A stretch of DNA of 64,000 bases, taken from contig NC_085141.1 in assembly GCF_024139115.2 (NCBI RefSeq), positions 390,090,632-390,154,631 of the forward strand, given 5' to 3'. The notes under the pieces were generated by a model. That model made no database searches, was not told the DNA's origin, and worked only from the letters and a program-made list of their open reading frames with translations. Shown here piece by piece: positions 45,606 through 57,589 of this stretch (the stretch's first letter is position 1; every line of letters begins with the position of its first letter). The stretch comes from Armigeres subalbatus (taxonomy: Eukaryota; Arthropoda; Insecta; Diptera; Culicidae). A program made the position numbers and the translations under genes.

Positions 45606-46145
45606 GTTCAAGATCGCATCAGATGCCAGGTCGTAACACACATCCAAAACCACCTAGCTCGAAACAAGTCAGATGTTTACCAAGCCCCAGTACAAAAGTT
45701 TTGTAAACAGGCCGAAAAAATCACGCGCAGGTCGCTGAACATGACAACGCCATAGCGTTAGAATCAGATAAAGACAAATGGATGGTTATAATGTATCGTG
45801 AGCAATATGACACCAAAATGCTTACACTACTAAACGACGACACGTACAAAGTTGTCCCTAGAGATCCGACATCAAAATGCCAAACTCACAACAACAAAAA
45901 AAGAGTCTTTTAGACCTCCATCTAATTGATGCGCCAACCTAAAGGACCACAACCACACCATCTGCCCAAGGATATACGGCCAACCTAAGGCAAACAAGCC
46001 GGACCTGCCTTTACGACCAGTCGTTCCGAACATGACCTCACCCACATACCATCTATCGAAGTACATCGCATCAATACTCAAACAATCTTCAAAGGGACAG
46101 TTCAACATAACCGACAGCTTCAAGTTTGCAAATTATATCAACAGA
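45606..46145 (+). pseudogene. PLE 5' coding part, inverted relative to 43.8-45.6 kb
   Basis: Plus-strand frames read VQDRIRCQVVTHIQNHLARN, FCKQAEKITRRSLNMTTP, then WMVIMYREQYDTKMLTLLND and VVPRDPTSK. After shifts they continue CPRIYGQPKANKPDLPLRPV and SPTYHLSKYIASILKQSSKG, ending FKFANYINRL. This is the N-terminal region and RT entry of a PLE, and it stops just before the residues at which the minus-strand piece begins. The two fragments together cover one ORF once. Confidence 0.8.
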
Positions 46146-46985
46146 TTATCTGTTCGGCCAAATAACCTCTTCGACCACATCATCTCCTGTTCGGCCAAAA
46201 GTCCTATGCGGCCAAATTTCTTCTGCGGCGAAATATCCTATTCGGGCAAATTTTTTATTCGGTCAAATTTTTTATTCGGCCAAATGTCCTACTCGGCCAA
46301 ATGTTTAGCGAATGCGACCGCTATTGAATAAATATGATGGTTTCATAAGTACAGTGAACTCTCCTTAACTCGATATTTTCCCTGACTCTAGCATACTGCG
46401 AAGAATTAGAAGAAGTTTTTCAATGCATTTTCACTTCGCTCACTCGATGTTGTCAGAAACAGTTTAAAGTGAGAAGTGCGAAGTGGGAGGTGAAAAATTA
46501 AAAGAGGAGGAGTGAGAAGTGCAAAGTTAATAGTAAGAAGTGAGAAATAAGAAGTAAAGAGTGATACGTATCATATCTTAATTTTTTCTTCTCACTACTC
46601 ACGGCTCACATACCATTTCCCATTTTTCTCTTCTCCAACTTCTCAATTTGCACTTGTTTATCTCATTTATTGCTTCTCGTTTCTTATATCTTACTTCACA
46701 GTAAGAAGTGGGAAGAAATGAGGAGTGTGAAGTGAGACGTCTAGCTTACTTTTCGCTTTCAATTTTTCCTTCCTTGTTTATCTTTTTTCACATAGCACTC
46801 AAAGTGAAAAGTGAGGAGAAACTGATGAGTCTCATCTTATTTCTCATTCTTCACTTCTCATTTGACTTTTTCCGCCAAACAGTTTTCGTTCTAATAACTG
46901 TTTTTTGCCAAACGTTTAATTCGATCAAACGGATTATTCAGTTGAACGACTTCCGGCCAAATGACCCTTCTCCACATTGCCAACC
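46140..46985. mobile_element. Fold-back element of the 'ggccaaat / gtgagaag' family
   Basis: Eight or more cggccaaa(t) units at 46150-46310 are followed by gtgagaagtgag and complementary blocks. The right end ccggccaaatgacccttctcc is at 46950-46970. The architecture is the same as at 12.49-13.56 kb. It touches the PLE fragment at about 46145. Confidence 0.65.
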
Positions 46986-47109
46986 CAAGTAATCAATAAG
47001 TCGTATATTTCGCCAAATCAGCCATATAGTGCTACTTTATGCTTATAAGTGTTAAAATAGCCTTATATTGGCCCTATATGGCGGTTTGGCGTAATATAGT
47101 GCTAATGGT

Positions 47110-47290
47110 TACTTGAGAATCACCTGTCATAAGACGAGTTTAAACAATCCCATTGAATTCCACCACTTAATTGTATCCTGACAGATACGTATTTCGACCT
47201 CAACAGTAAGGCCGTCTTCAGTGTCTTGTACTTGACTCGAACTCGACTTGAGAATGTATACTATCTTAATAAACCAGTCCCACATCCAAA
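47110..47290 (-). repeat. PLE-type 3'/pseudo-LTR segment with hammerhead-like motif
   Basis: On the minus strand it reads cactgaagacggccttactg, ttgaggtcgaaatacgtatc, then tgtcaggatac and aattaagtggtggaatt. The ctgaaga..ggcct..aggtc-gaaa arrangement resembles the core of a PLE-associated hammerhead ribozyme, with a 5-bp stem II but imperfect flanks. A partial relative is at 13.63-13.68 kb. Whether it belongs to the 43.8-46.1-kb PLE is not clear. Confidence 0.4.
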
Positions 47291-47487
47291 CATCTCCCAT
47301 CATCTGGTACTAACTCTCGCTACATTCTCCCGCATAGCTATCAATTAGATCTCCTTAATCACCTGGTATCATCATTCATTATTATTATTATGGATCCTGT
47401 AGTGCAAAGGGCCGACTTGAAAGATCTCCATCCTGAGCGTTGCCCGACTATCGCTTAAACCTGTTGCCAGGTTAGATTTCGGTCGAC

Positions 47488-50437
47488 TTATTTTATTTCT
47501 TTGTTGAAGCTTCGCCGCCATGAGCCTCTGGGTCTGCCTCTGCTGCGATGTCCCGCTGGGTTCCAGTCTAATACTTGTCTACAGATTTCGTTTCCGCCCC
47601 TACGTAGAATGTGGCCGACCCAGCCCCACTTCCGATCCCGAATTTCTGTTGCTATCGGCCTCTGGTGACAACGACGATGGAGCTCGTTGTTTTAGATCCA
47701 GTTGTGAGGCCACCAGGCCCGAATTATATACCGCAGGCATCTGTTAATGAACACCTGCAGACGTTGAGTGTTCTCCACTGATACACACCATGTTTCGCTA
47801 GCGTATAACAGCACAGATTTCACGTTAGAGTTGAAAATTCGTATTTTGATGCGTTCACTTATCTCCCTGTTTTTCCAGATATTTCTTAAACTCGCAAAGG
47901 CAGCCCTTGCTTTCTTGATCCGTGCGCCTATGTCGATCTTGGTACCGCCGTCTGACGTCATTTGGCTACCAAGATATTGGAAGCTTTCAACATTCTCCAC
48001 TGCCCGGCTACTGTGAAACTGGAAGGGGTCATTGTGTTTACATCCAACGATTTGGTTTTGTTGACGTTGATGACTAAACCTGCCGAGGAGGAGCGCTGGG
48101 CAAGGTCGTTGAGCTTACTCCGCATATCAGAGCGCCGTTGAGCGAGGAGTGCAACGTCATCAGCCAATTCGAAGTCGTTTAGGTGCTCCATGGTTATAGG
48201 CTGCCATAACAGCCCGCGGTTTGGTTCACGGTCAATCGCATCTACCAGAATCTCATCGATTACGATGAGGAACAGTAACGGTGATAGAATACATCCTTGC
48301 CTCACACCAGCTACGACCCGGATAGGGTCAGACAGGACCCCATTGTGCAGCACTCTACACGAAAAGGCCTCGTACTGTGCTTTGATGAGGCCGATGATTT
48401 TCTCAGGAACCCCCTTGCATCTCAGGACGCCCACATATTCTCGTGATTGAGACGGTCGAAAGCTTTTTCGTAGTCAATGAATACCAAGTAAAGGGACTCT
48501 TGGAACTCGTTGACCTGCTCAAGAATTATGCGGAGCGTGACAAGATGGTCCACACAGGATCTTCCGGCACGGAATCCGGCTTGCTGCCGCCGGAGAGTCG
48601 CATCGATCTTCTCCTGAATCCGGGCTAGGATAATTTTGCACAGAACTTTGAGAACGGTACACGGCAACATAATGCCTCGCCAGTTATCGCATACAGTCAG
48701 GTCACCCTTTTTGGGCACCTTCACTAAGATACCTTGCATCCAGTCGACCGGGAAAGTTGCGGTGTCCCAGATATTACGAAATAAACGATGCAGTGGTTGA
48801 GCGGATGTCATGGGGTCAGCTTTGAGCATCTCGGCTGATATGCGGTCGACCCCTGGGGCTTTATTCTATTTCATGCTTTGGATGGCTGTTTGAATCTCTA
48901 GCAGTGATGGAGCTTCGGTATTGACACGTGTTATACGTCGGATCCTAGGCAGATCATGCCGAGGTGGTGATGGCTTGCCTGGCACTTGAAGAAGTTGTTC
49001 GAAGTGCTCAAACCAGCGTTTTAGCTGGTCAGTTGGGTCGGTCAATAACTGATCATTCGCGTCTTTCACAGGCATCGTTGCATTCATCTTCGCCCCGCTT
49101 AAGCGTCGTGAGATATCGTAGAGGAGGCGAATGTCCCCGGTTGCGGCGGCTCTCTCTCCTTCATCGGCCAGAGAGTCTGCCCACGCTCGCTTGTCCCGTC
49201 GACATGAGCGTTTTACTTCCTTCTCAAGAGCCGCGTATCGTTGACGGGCTAAGACTTTGGCTCCACTGGTTTTCGATCGCTCTATCGCGGCTTTGGCTTC
49301 TCTTCGCTCCTCTATCTTCCTCCAGGTCTCATCGGTGATCCATTGTTTTCTCTGGGTGCGTAGTTCGCCCAGATTGTTCTCGCTGGTGGCGATGAAGGCA
49401 TTCTTGATGGCGGTCCATTGGTCTTCCACGCTGCCACCTTCTGGAACATCTGCAGCACGCGTCTCCAGTTCTTCAACGAAGGACCGTTTCACCGTGGCAT
49501 CTTCCAGTCGGCGTGTGTTGAATCGTCGTCCAACTCTTTCCTCCTGCCGACGAATCCGCGCAATGCGCAGGCGTATTTCGCCGATGAGGAGGTGATGATC
49601 AGACGCGATATCGGCACTACGTTTATTCCGTACATCAAGAAGGCTCCGCTTCCATTTTCGGCTGATGCAGATGTGGTCGATTTGATTTTCTGTAAAGCCG
49701 CCACGGGAGACCCACGTGACCTTGTGAACCGGTCGATGAGGGAAGAGCGATCCCCCGATCACCATGTCGTTATTACCACAAAATTCTGCGAACAGCTCTC
49801 CGTTTTCGCTCATTTCTCCGAGACCATGTCGTCCCATAATGCGCTCATGATTCGAGTTGTCGGATCCGATCTTCGCATTGAAGTCGCCCAAACAGATCTT
49901 GATATCACCCTTCGGAATTCTATCTACGACGGCATTGAGTTGACTGTAGAGGTTCTTTTTGTCTTGCAGATCGGCAGCATCGGTTGGCGCATAACATTGG
50001 ATTATAGTAAGGTTTCGGACCCGTGTTCTAAATCTGGCAACGATTATCCTTTCACTTATAGGTTCCCACTTCATAAGCGCAGAGTGTGCCTGAGCGCTTA
50101 GTAGGAAGCCAACTCCGCGATGCCGGGGAGCGTGTTCACCTCGTAAACCAGAGTATAGCAGAACTTGTCCCGACGGTGTTCTGTATTCTCCAAAGTTTGG
50201 CCAACGGACTTAAACCAGTCCCAGGATCTCAAGCTTCATGCGGCGTGCCTCATTGGCAAGTTGTGCCAATTTACCCTGCTGGGCTAGGGTTAAAACGTTC
50301 CATGTTCCTATGCGTGTCCGTTGTTTCGCGCTAAGAGTCGTCGCCGTAAAATCAGTCCGTATTCTTTCATTATCGGATTCTCGAACAAATTGATGTTTCG
50401 GGAACAGTAGGTTGTTGGCCCAAGGTTCCCTATCCAC
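47488..50437 (-). pseudogene. Endonuclease-RT ORF of the second RTE-type lineage
   Basis: From 50437 the frame carries an endonuclease (TRIGTWNVLTLAQQGKL, IIQCYAPTDAADLQDKKNLY, CLGDFNAKIG, TENQIDHICISRKWKR, SADIASDHHLLIGE) and a linker. The RT follows (ILVKVPKKGDLTVCDNWRGI, QQAGFRAGRSCVDHLVTLRI, FIDYEKAFDRLNHENMW, GVRQGCILSPLLF, catalytic LADDVALL). The C-terminus is ASETWCVSVENTQRLQVFIN and WGWVGHILRRGGNE. In-frame stops lie at about 50210, 48866-48868 and 47693, and frameshifts near 48432 and 48003, so it is dead. The 50437-48430 part is one frame with just two nonsense codons. The layout fits RTE-clade elements of the SR2 kind, though clade assignment needs a tree. Confidence 0.85.
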
Positions 50438-50574
50438 CGGGATGGGGCTGCCATGTTAGGTATAGCTTTCGGGGAATAGCATTTCATACTCAGCCGCTGG
50501 ATGCCAGAACAGACGCTGTTGGAGCCGCACCTCCTTGGTGAACAGACGCTCGATCAGTCGGGTCAAATTTGTTT

Positions 50575-50735
50575 AAAGTCCCACCCAGCACCAGGACTAG
50601 GCTAGTGCGCTTTGAGCGGCACACGGTCGCTTTAATAGGGCCTGCTTGGGGACACATACAGCTTTGTATAAAAGTTCAACAGAGCCCACTGTCGAACCCC
50701 ACCACATCCTAGGCAGACCCCACAGGACGCACCCT
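50575..50735 (-). promoter_or_regulatory. Shared 5' module of the second RTE lineage
   Basis: On the minus strand it reads gtctgcctaggatgtggtgg, ggttcgacagtgggctctgtt, then aagcgaccgtgtgccgctca and aagcgcac. It matches 24200-24340 (RTE copy A), 18180-18312 and 15230-15362. A second block just downstream (50488-50555: agcgtctgttc..ggctccaacagcgtctgtt) matches the 5' UTR of RTE copy B at 29745-29815. Confidence 0.6.
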
Positions 50736-50739
50736 CTCA

Positions 50740-52830
50740 CTCTAGCTGATGTCAGAAGGACAACAGTGCACAGGCTGCACTACCAGCTAAGTACGCAACC
50801 CTTAGCTGGCGGTCAATTGTCATCGGAAGACCCGTGCACTATGGGGAATCAGGTGGCCGAAAATAAAAAAATCGACTTTCTCTGATTCGTAGTTCAAGTT
50901 GACCGATGCTTTGGAGCATGAAACCCCAGCATATCAGCACTCTAAGCCATATGGTTATCAAGATATAGGCATTAGAGCCAGACACTTTTTAGTTCTTGAA
51001 AAATCAATGCATTATTCAACTGTCAATATCTTCGGCTACAGTAGCTCTTTTCCAACTCTTTAAAAAGTTTCTGAAAGTTTGTTTCATGGACTTGCGAAGA
51101 ACGGGTTAGTTATGGGAAAATAGGTAGTGAAACATCCGAAAATGACCCGAAGAAAAAAATACAAAAAGTTCTATACAAAAAAAGTTTCTCAAAGTTTCGC
51201 TTAGCGACTACCACTACGACTTTCTTTGGACCTCCCAGAAGGCATTAAAACAAATTCCAGCTGCTTATGGCTGCAAATCTGCGATTCCAATCACTTTTTC
51301 GAAAAAAAAATCATTAATTTTGAAACATTAAATGTAATTATTCTCATAATACACGGCAGACTGTGATGGGCTGGATACAAATCCCATGCGTATGCCAAAA
51401 GAGCATCAAGAACAGTTAAAATAGAGATAGTAGATAACACGAAAAGTGTCGTAGGCTTCGTGGTAGGCCGTGTACACGATAGCTTATGCAGCTATATGAT
51501 ACTCCATTTGGCGTAGGCTCACCAAGAGGAGGCAACTCATTATCTATCAAGTATCAAGCAAATAAATATGAAAAAAAAAACAATATACTCTTGAGGGTTA
51601 CGAAAATACTAGTATATAGGCTTAATTTGAAATTATTTCATAAAAAGTAAAATTTTGATATTAATTAAAATCCAATATGTGAATACAAGAAGCAAAAATG
51701 TCTGTACCTAAGGACATCTTTCGATAATTATTGGTATGTACCTAGGTGAAATAAATAAACAGAACATTTATGAATGTCTATCTGAGTGCATAGTGAGCTG
51801 TGATTGCGAAGGTAAATCGTGTGAAGTGTTTGTACTTATTATTTGGTGAATCATGAATTATAGGCAAAATTACAAAATTTACATGACGTTTTCATTCGTG
51901 CTATGAACTCGTCGGATCCTTTGATAAGCTCCCTCAACTTAGGTAAGCGACTTCAAAATAAATCTAATCTGGAATATCCAGAAGATGTTCAAAGTTTTTT
52001 AGTGACTGAAACTTCTTGCAATACAACAGATTCGAGTACAGAAAAATATACCGTAGCAGATATTTTAATCGATCTTGAAGAAATAAATGATGATTTTGTT
52101 GAGGATGTTCATGTACATAATGAATAAATAAATGTTGTTGCAGTATACTTATATATCTTGAAGCTTTTATTGCATGGAGTTCGTTTAGCTTTAATATAGC
52201 TTTATATTGTATTCCCTTTACTTGTTTTACGGGTTAAGAGCCTGAACCAATCTGAGAAATCCTACAAAGACAACCTGTTACGTATGTAGATGCAATGGCC
52301 TGTATTTGACGGAGTCCTTGTGCAACTTAGAACATCTGTACAACTCAATTCACATAAAAACAGTATACAATTTTCTAGTTTGAACTCTACAGGTCTGCGC
52401 TGCAATAAAATACACATCTATAGACTGCTGTGTACATGAGACATTCGTAGATAAAAGGGATATATTCCATAGAGATCAAAGGTCTGTATTCCAGGTAGTT
52501 TGGAGACCTTAGAAGTAATAATGACCTGCAAAACAAGTATTTCACATCTTTTAGACAATAATCTACGATATAAGTGTGAAATATTGCAGAAATGAAATGA
52601 AAATATTTTCGGCCACCTACTTGTATGGAGCCGCCCCATAGTGCCGTGGAAGCGTGAGTATTGGAACTTGTGAGGACCAGAGCTATGTTAGGTGCCCCTT
52701 CCCGGATGTCAACTCACCATTTCGCAGCCCCCGGTATCATCACCGTAGTCAAATTTAATTTTACGACCACACACCAATGGCTGACATAATTACTATTCTG
52801 TTATCGAATTCACCGTGAAAATACTATGGA
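50740..52830. other. Unassigned AT-rich sequence
   Basis: No recognised element. A 74-codon plus-strand frame at 51903-52127 (MNSSDPLISSLNLGKRLQNK..) is acidic toward its end (IDLEEINDDFVEDV) and has a possible splice donor context (ttag/gtaagc) at 51938-51946. I would not call it a gene without transcript evidence. Confidence 0.3.
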
Positions 52831-55375
52831 ATTTTTGTCGTAATTTTGATAAATTTCCTTTGAAAATACGGATGAACTTGTTGCAGTGAAACTTCTGGTG
52901 ATTTTTCATATGACATTTCAAAGGAATTCTGATTTATTACTATTTAAGAATTTTCATAAAAACTACGGAGATTTTTTCATTGAATGTCCTGAGAATTTCT
53001 TATAGAAAATTCGATGAAGCATTTCCCATAGAAATTTTGAAGTATTTTCCGCAGATAGTCTGCAATTTGCATTGGAATGTTTTGAAGAATACCGTTAGAT
53101 GTATGTCCGTTGAATGTTACGAATATTTTTTGTTATCTTTCTTTATTCTAAATCCACTTTTTTTTGGAAATAACATGTGATAAAAATTAATCTCCAGACT
53201 TCCCATCAGAAGAGTGAATCATGCTTTTTCAGATGGTAATGGAAGGTAGCATTTGGTACGTTCCTCAAAATTAGCTTGAACAAAAAGTTGCTTTATCAAC
53301 GTTCATAAATTGCTACACACGATTCAGAACTCGAATGCAAAAAGGTCGCCCCCGTTCTAGTCATCATCAGCTGTTCATTTACCCTACACAGCGTCATATA
53401 GAGAACATAAAATTCCTACACAGAGCAAATGCCCGTGGTTTGTTTTCTTTCAGAATTTCCAATAACATCTCAACTCTGGTGACAAGAACGACAACGATGG
53501 TCTGCCATCGGTGCATATTCTGCGCTGCACTTCTCGTATGAAATAATTTCGCATGAATGAAGTGGAAAACCTCCGGTTCTCCACTGCATGCATGAGAAAA
53601 GTGCACTAACCGTGACACTCCGACCCAGTCCCAGACAGACACATTGTTGAAGGGTGAAATGTGTGGAATAACAGAAAATATTGGTTTTACAAATGTTCCT
53701 CAATGTTTTCGTATTTTTCATGCTGTTATGATCCCATGTTTTCTCATGTTGAAAAATGAAACATTTTGCAATGTGTGCTTCTGCAATCAACTGTTCCGTT
53801 ACGAGACCATTTTATTTTACTATCGATTCCCAAACTTACTCTTTCGGGCACCTTTCAGCAACAATAGGAAACTTTTCCCAATACTGCGCCACCCAATCCC
53901 GGATAGATTCCGGTGAGGACAAACTCAAAATCAACATTTAAATTACTTTCTTTGCACACTCGACTCAATGGAACGGCTAACCTTTCCTAGGATCAGGATT
54001 GTACGGCGATAGCTGTGTAGGTACTCAAGGCATCCTCCCTGGGAACTACACAGAGTTGATGGAGCAGCGCTGCATCCGGTAAGGCACCTACGGAGGAAAA
54101 ATCTTCTTCAAGATTTCGCTCGTCAGCTGTCATACGACAGCTCCCAACAGCGCTCCTTCCCGAAAATCACTATCAACTTGAGTTTACTTTCTTGAGAGCG
54201 GAAAGTTTTCGAACGAACGGGGAGTGAATTGAAGAGTTCTAGTCGAGATTTCTCGTATCCCGGTAGTGACCTTTGGGCATATGCGGGTGAGCTTTTGGGA
54301 AAATGTTGTTTGTCTCCGTTGGAGTTGATGTGTGCACAAACTCACTCTGCAATCTTATAGGACAAATGTTTGAATTTAGTTCTAATCCTCGGGGTCTGTC
54401 ATGGTGCTTGAACACATTTTTGTTCGACCAAAGACCTAGCAACTATAGCTGGTTACTATGTTTTATTTCCACGAGTGTCATGAAAATTGAAATTTATTGG
54501 CATTCGGAAAGTTTTAACGATAATTAGCAGGCGTGAAAACAAATGCCTTCCTGTTCAAATCGACCTAGTTCATGATTTTTGCTTATATAACTTTAAAATG
54601 TCTTCGTTCATACAAACACCTAGCGAATGACTTCGCTTCATTTGCTTTCTTTTATATAGTAAGCACTTGACTTGACAGCAACGTGTATTTAACATTTAAT
54701 GATGATGATTGTCACACAAACTACATTGAATCTCGCAGCTTTGCTTGCCTTTATCAGCATAACACACTGATGTAACAAATTCCGTTCCGATTGATAAAAA
54801 TAAGATTGTCCTACCACGAAACGAGCCAGCGGCTGGTAAGGAAATGGTAGCCAATCTGAATGTACGGATTTACCATTTTTATCTCTAACAGTTCTGCACA
54901 ACCGTTTATTTGCCTTAATCCGCTAAGCTAAATAAATATCGAAACATTATTGGACTGATGCGATATCATAGAGTTCTCGCTTTCACACCCCATCAGTGCA
55001 GTGTTTGGTTTTCGTCGTTTGGGCTGATTTTAAAATTATCCACGGCAGAGAAGGCTGCTACAAAGTAAATCGGTACGCTTGGAAAATACTTAGGAAAACG
55101 TATCCAGTGTTGAGCCAGACATAACACACATTGCAAAAAAAAAAACTATTGTTTGAAAAACACAGATGTAATTGTAATTTAAGCAACTTTCCCCTTTTTC
55201 GAAATCTTTTTACACACCATAAAAAAGTCTTGCAATTGTTGTATAAAATATTAATATATACAATTCTACAAGATTTAAATTAAAGAAATGAAGGTTTTTT
55301 CTTCAGAAACTATATTGAAATAATACAAGATTTTCAGATTTTGATACAATTATTGTATTCAAATCTTACGAATTA
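52830..55375. other. Unassigned sequence
   Basis: The stretch 52840-53120 contains loosely repeated gaaatttt/gaatttt motifs, perhaps a worn-out minisatellite. From 53170 to 55370 I see no repeat family or convincing protein. Frames at 53394-53642 and 53470-53790 (minus) and 53644-53916 (plus) overlap each other without motifs. Confidence 0.35.
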
Positions 55376-55377
55376 CA

Positions 55378-55562
55378 ATCTCGGTTAAAGTTCATTAGCT
55401 GAAATATCAGCTGAATCGACGTTTGATTACGGCGGCTCCTTTGAGTGCCACAGTAAACAAATTGCTTTATCAGCTGAGATATCAGCAGAAAGTCCCGAAC
55501 CGAGCGCTCGGCTGTGCGGATCTCGGTAAAAGAATGAAAAAATGCCGAGCCGAACTAAGTGT
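55378..55562 (+). mobile_element. Dispersed palindromic repeat ('agccgagcgctcgg'), copy 1
   Basis: It begins tctcggttaaagttcattag, contains agctgaaatatcagctgaat and an inverse partner tcagctgagatatcagcag, and ends agcgctcggctgtgcggatc and gccgagccgaactaagtgtg. A near-identical copy lies in inverse orientation at 63.64-63.84 kb, which shows it is mobile or was mobile. The 62-codon frame found in both copies is part of the repeat and not evidence of a gene. Confidence 0.7.
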
Positions 55563-55619
55563 GCTCGTTGATTATGAACGAGCAAATTTCCTGAGTTACC
55601 GATTAATTTAGCATGTAAT

Positions 55620-56500
55620 GTGATTCAGAATGTGATAACTATTTTGGAATGTTCTCGAGAGGTGATTTGGGCAAATATGGTCTAAGTTAACCCTCCGTCT
55701 GTCTTTTATATGATGCCCTTTGGTTTGGTTGATCACAATAATTTTTTTAAAAGTTCAGGCCTTCCTGGAACTGACGTCCAGAAGCGGATAGCGGAAACAA
55801 ACTACAGCGTATTCGAGAGTAGTTTGCTAACTCTAAACAGTTATTCGATGGCATATAATGCTGAACAATGGTGAATATACTAAGACCTTGCAATTTGTGG
55901 TTACGAACAAGAGATCAGACTAAACTAGTACTAGTACTATAGAGTTACATATGATAGGGGTAGGTTGAATGGAGGCTGAATCCCTCCCCTTCTGTTCATG
56001 ATGAACAAATGATGGAAAAGGCGGTACCCGATAATTGAGGAAGTGGGTTTTAGTACCCCTGGTAAAAACCAGATGAAGCCCGTTAAACACCGGTGGTAAG
56101 ACTTGTACCCAAATGTGGGTGCCCGGGAAGCTCGACAAAAAAAAACTCACCCGTCCTCGACTAAAAAAGCTGATGAGGGCTGCAAGACAAACGGCATTTT
56201 CAGCCAGAACGCCTCGGATGCTGTAGGACTTGGATCGAGGTACCTCACACTTCGGGCACCGGAGTGTACTCGACCGAACCCAACACTCCGCTGTCATTGC
56301 AAACAATCCGGAATGGGCTTTCTACAAAAACAGGGTATAAGAAGGGAGACGATCTGCTGTTTTCTGTAGTTGGCTGTGTTGGTAGAAAATATTGTAATAA
56401 ATCACTATTTTCACCGGCGAAACATCTATTGCTGGTGATGCTAGGGCGGTAAATGTCAACGAAGGAAAACTCAATACGTTTTGATGTGTACCCAACATGT
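55620..56500. other. Unassigned sequence
   Basis: No recognised gene or element. Overlapping frames at 55920-56306 and 56245-56612 (minus) have no known motif. Confidence 0.35.
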
Positions 56501-56770
56501 TTGGGGACGATGGACCGTTTGGCCCAAAACCATTCGGCCGAATTCCATTTGGCCAAAGGCCACTAGGCTGAAAGTTGTTTGGCTGTATATACCATTCAGC
56601 CGAACAGACCATTAAGCCGAAAGGGTCATTGGCCGAAAGAAAATATGTATGAGATCCCTTTTTGCCGAATTCATTTTCGCGAAATAACGTTAGGCGGTAT
56701 GTATTTTGCGCTGTATGACATTTGATGTATTACACATCTTTCAGAATGACCTTTGGCGGAATGCCGATTT
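56500..56770. repeat. 'ggccgaa' repeat block
   Basis: At least eight units such as catttggccaaagg, cattcggccgaat and cattggccgaaag occur at 56515-56640, then decay to about 56760. It begins ggggacgatggaccgtttgg, similar to the left end of the 12.5-kb fold-back element. Confidence 0.65.
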
Positions 56771-56854
56771 TCAGAATTTATATTAAACAAATTGGCGCTT
56801 TCTTGGATAAGCGTGGTGTAGTATAGCAGCTATTCGATATATATATATATATAT

Positions 56855-57563
56855 TAGGGTGGCTCAAATTAGTATGGGAAAAACTTTGTTCAATTTTTTT
56901 GATGGGCCGCCCTCTTATCCGGTTCTATTTGATGCCCTGATGCTCTGGACAAAATTTCAGCCAAATCGGTCAACGTTTGGGCGGTGCTAAACTCGTTGGA
57001 AGTTTATATGGAAAAATGTATGCAGAAACATCCAAAAACAGTAAATTGCAGCTGTACTACACAACTTACCATGAAGAACTATGATACTCATTCAGATCTT
57101 GGAGAATTTAATACAGAATGTTATGCAGAAAACCGCGAGAAGATTCGAGTTTGCCCGGCTAAGTTATTACCATTTCTCTGCAGTGGGGTTTGAGCAAATT
57201 TCGTTTCTTTTACCTTTGAAAAGAAATAAATTCACACCTACAGCACTCCAGTAAAATGCTAATATCTTTGCGTAATAAACTCTAATCTTCTCGCGGTTTT
57301 CAGCATAACATTCTGTATTTTATTTTACAAGAACTGAATGAGTATCATGGTTCTTGATCGTAAATTGTGCCGTCCAACTGCAAATTACTGTTTTTGGATG
57401 TTTCTGCATACATTTTTCCATATAAACTTCCAACGAGTTTAGCACTGCCCAAACGTTGACCGATTTGGCTGAAATTTTGTCCAGAGCATCAGGGCATCAA
57501 ATAGAACCGAATAAGAGGACGGCCCATCAAAAAATTTGAAAAAGTGTTTTTTGAGCCACCCTA
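56855..57563. mobile_element. Long-inverted-repeat MITE, ~709 bp, in a TA microsatellite
   Basis: The ends ta/gggtggctcaaa and tttgagccaccc/ta are inverted, and the arms match inward for about 330 bp (atgccctgatgctctggac, cgtttgggc, tggaagtttatatgg, tctcgcggttttc on one strand or the other). It sits inside (ta)n on both sides, in keeping with TA target preference. It is non-coding: the 69-codon plus frame and the 105-codon minus frame lie in the arms. Confidence 0.85.
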
Positions 57564-57589
57564 ATATATATATAATTGCTCCATTACAA

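Larger units (their letters stand above)
47369..50735 (-). mobile_element. RTE-type non-LTR element, second lineage, near full length
   Basis: A 3.37-kb minus-strand element with the shared 5' module at 50575-50735, one long coding region and a short 3' end terminating in (ataat)n-type sequence at 47369-47391. Its protein is clearly different from copies A and B, so it represents another lineage. No target-site duplication was found. Confidence 0.75.

Noticed and set aside
48964..50101. Long plus-strand frames (124-227 codons)
   Set aside because: Antisense shadows of the minus-strand RTE endonuclease, whose motifs are unambiguous.
55423..55611. 62-codon frame also present at 63604-63786
   Set aside because: Conserved only because both copies belong to the same palindromic repeat. 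A perfectly shared repeat gives shared frames automatically.
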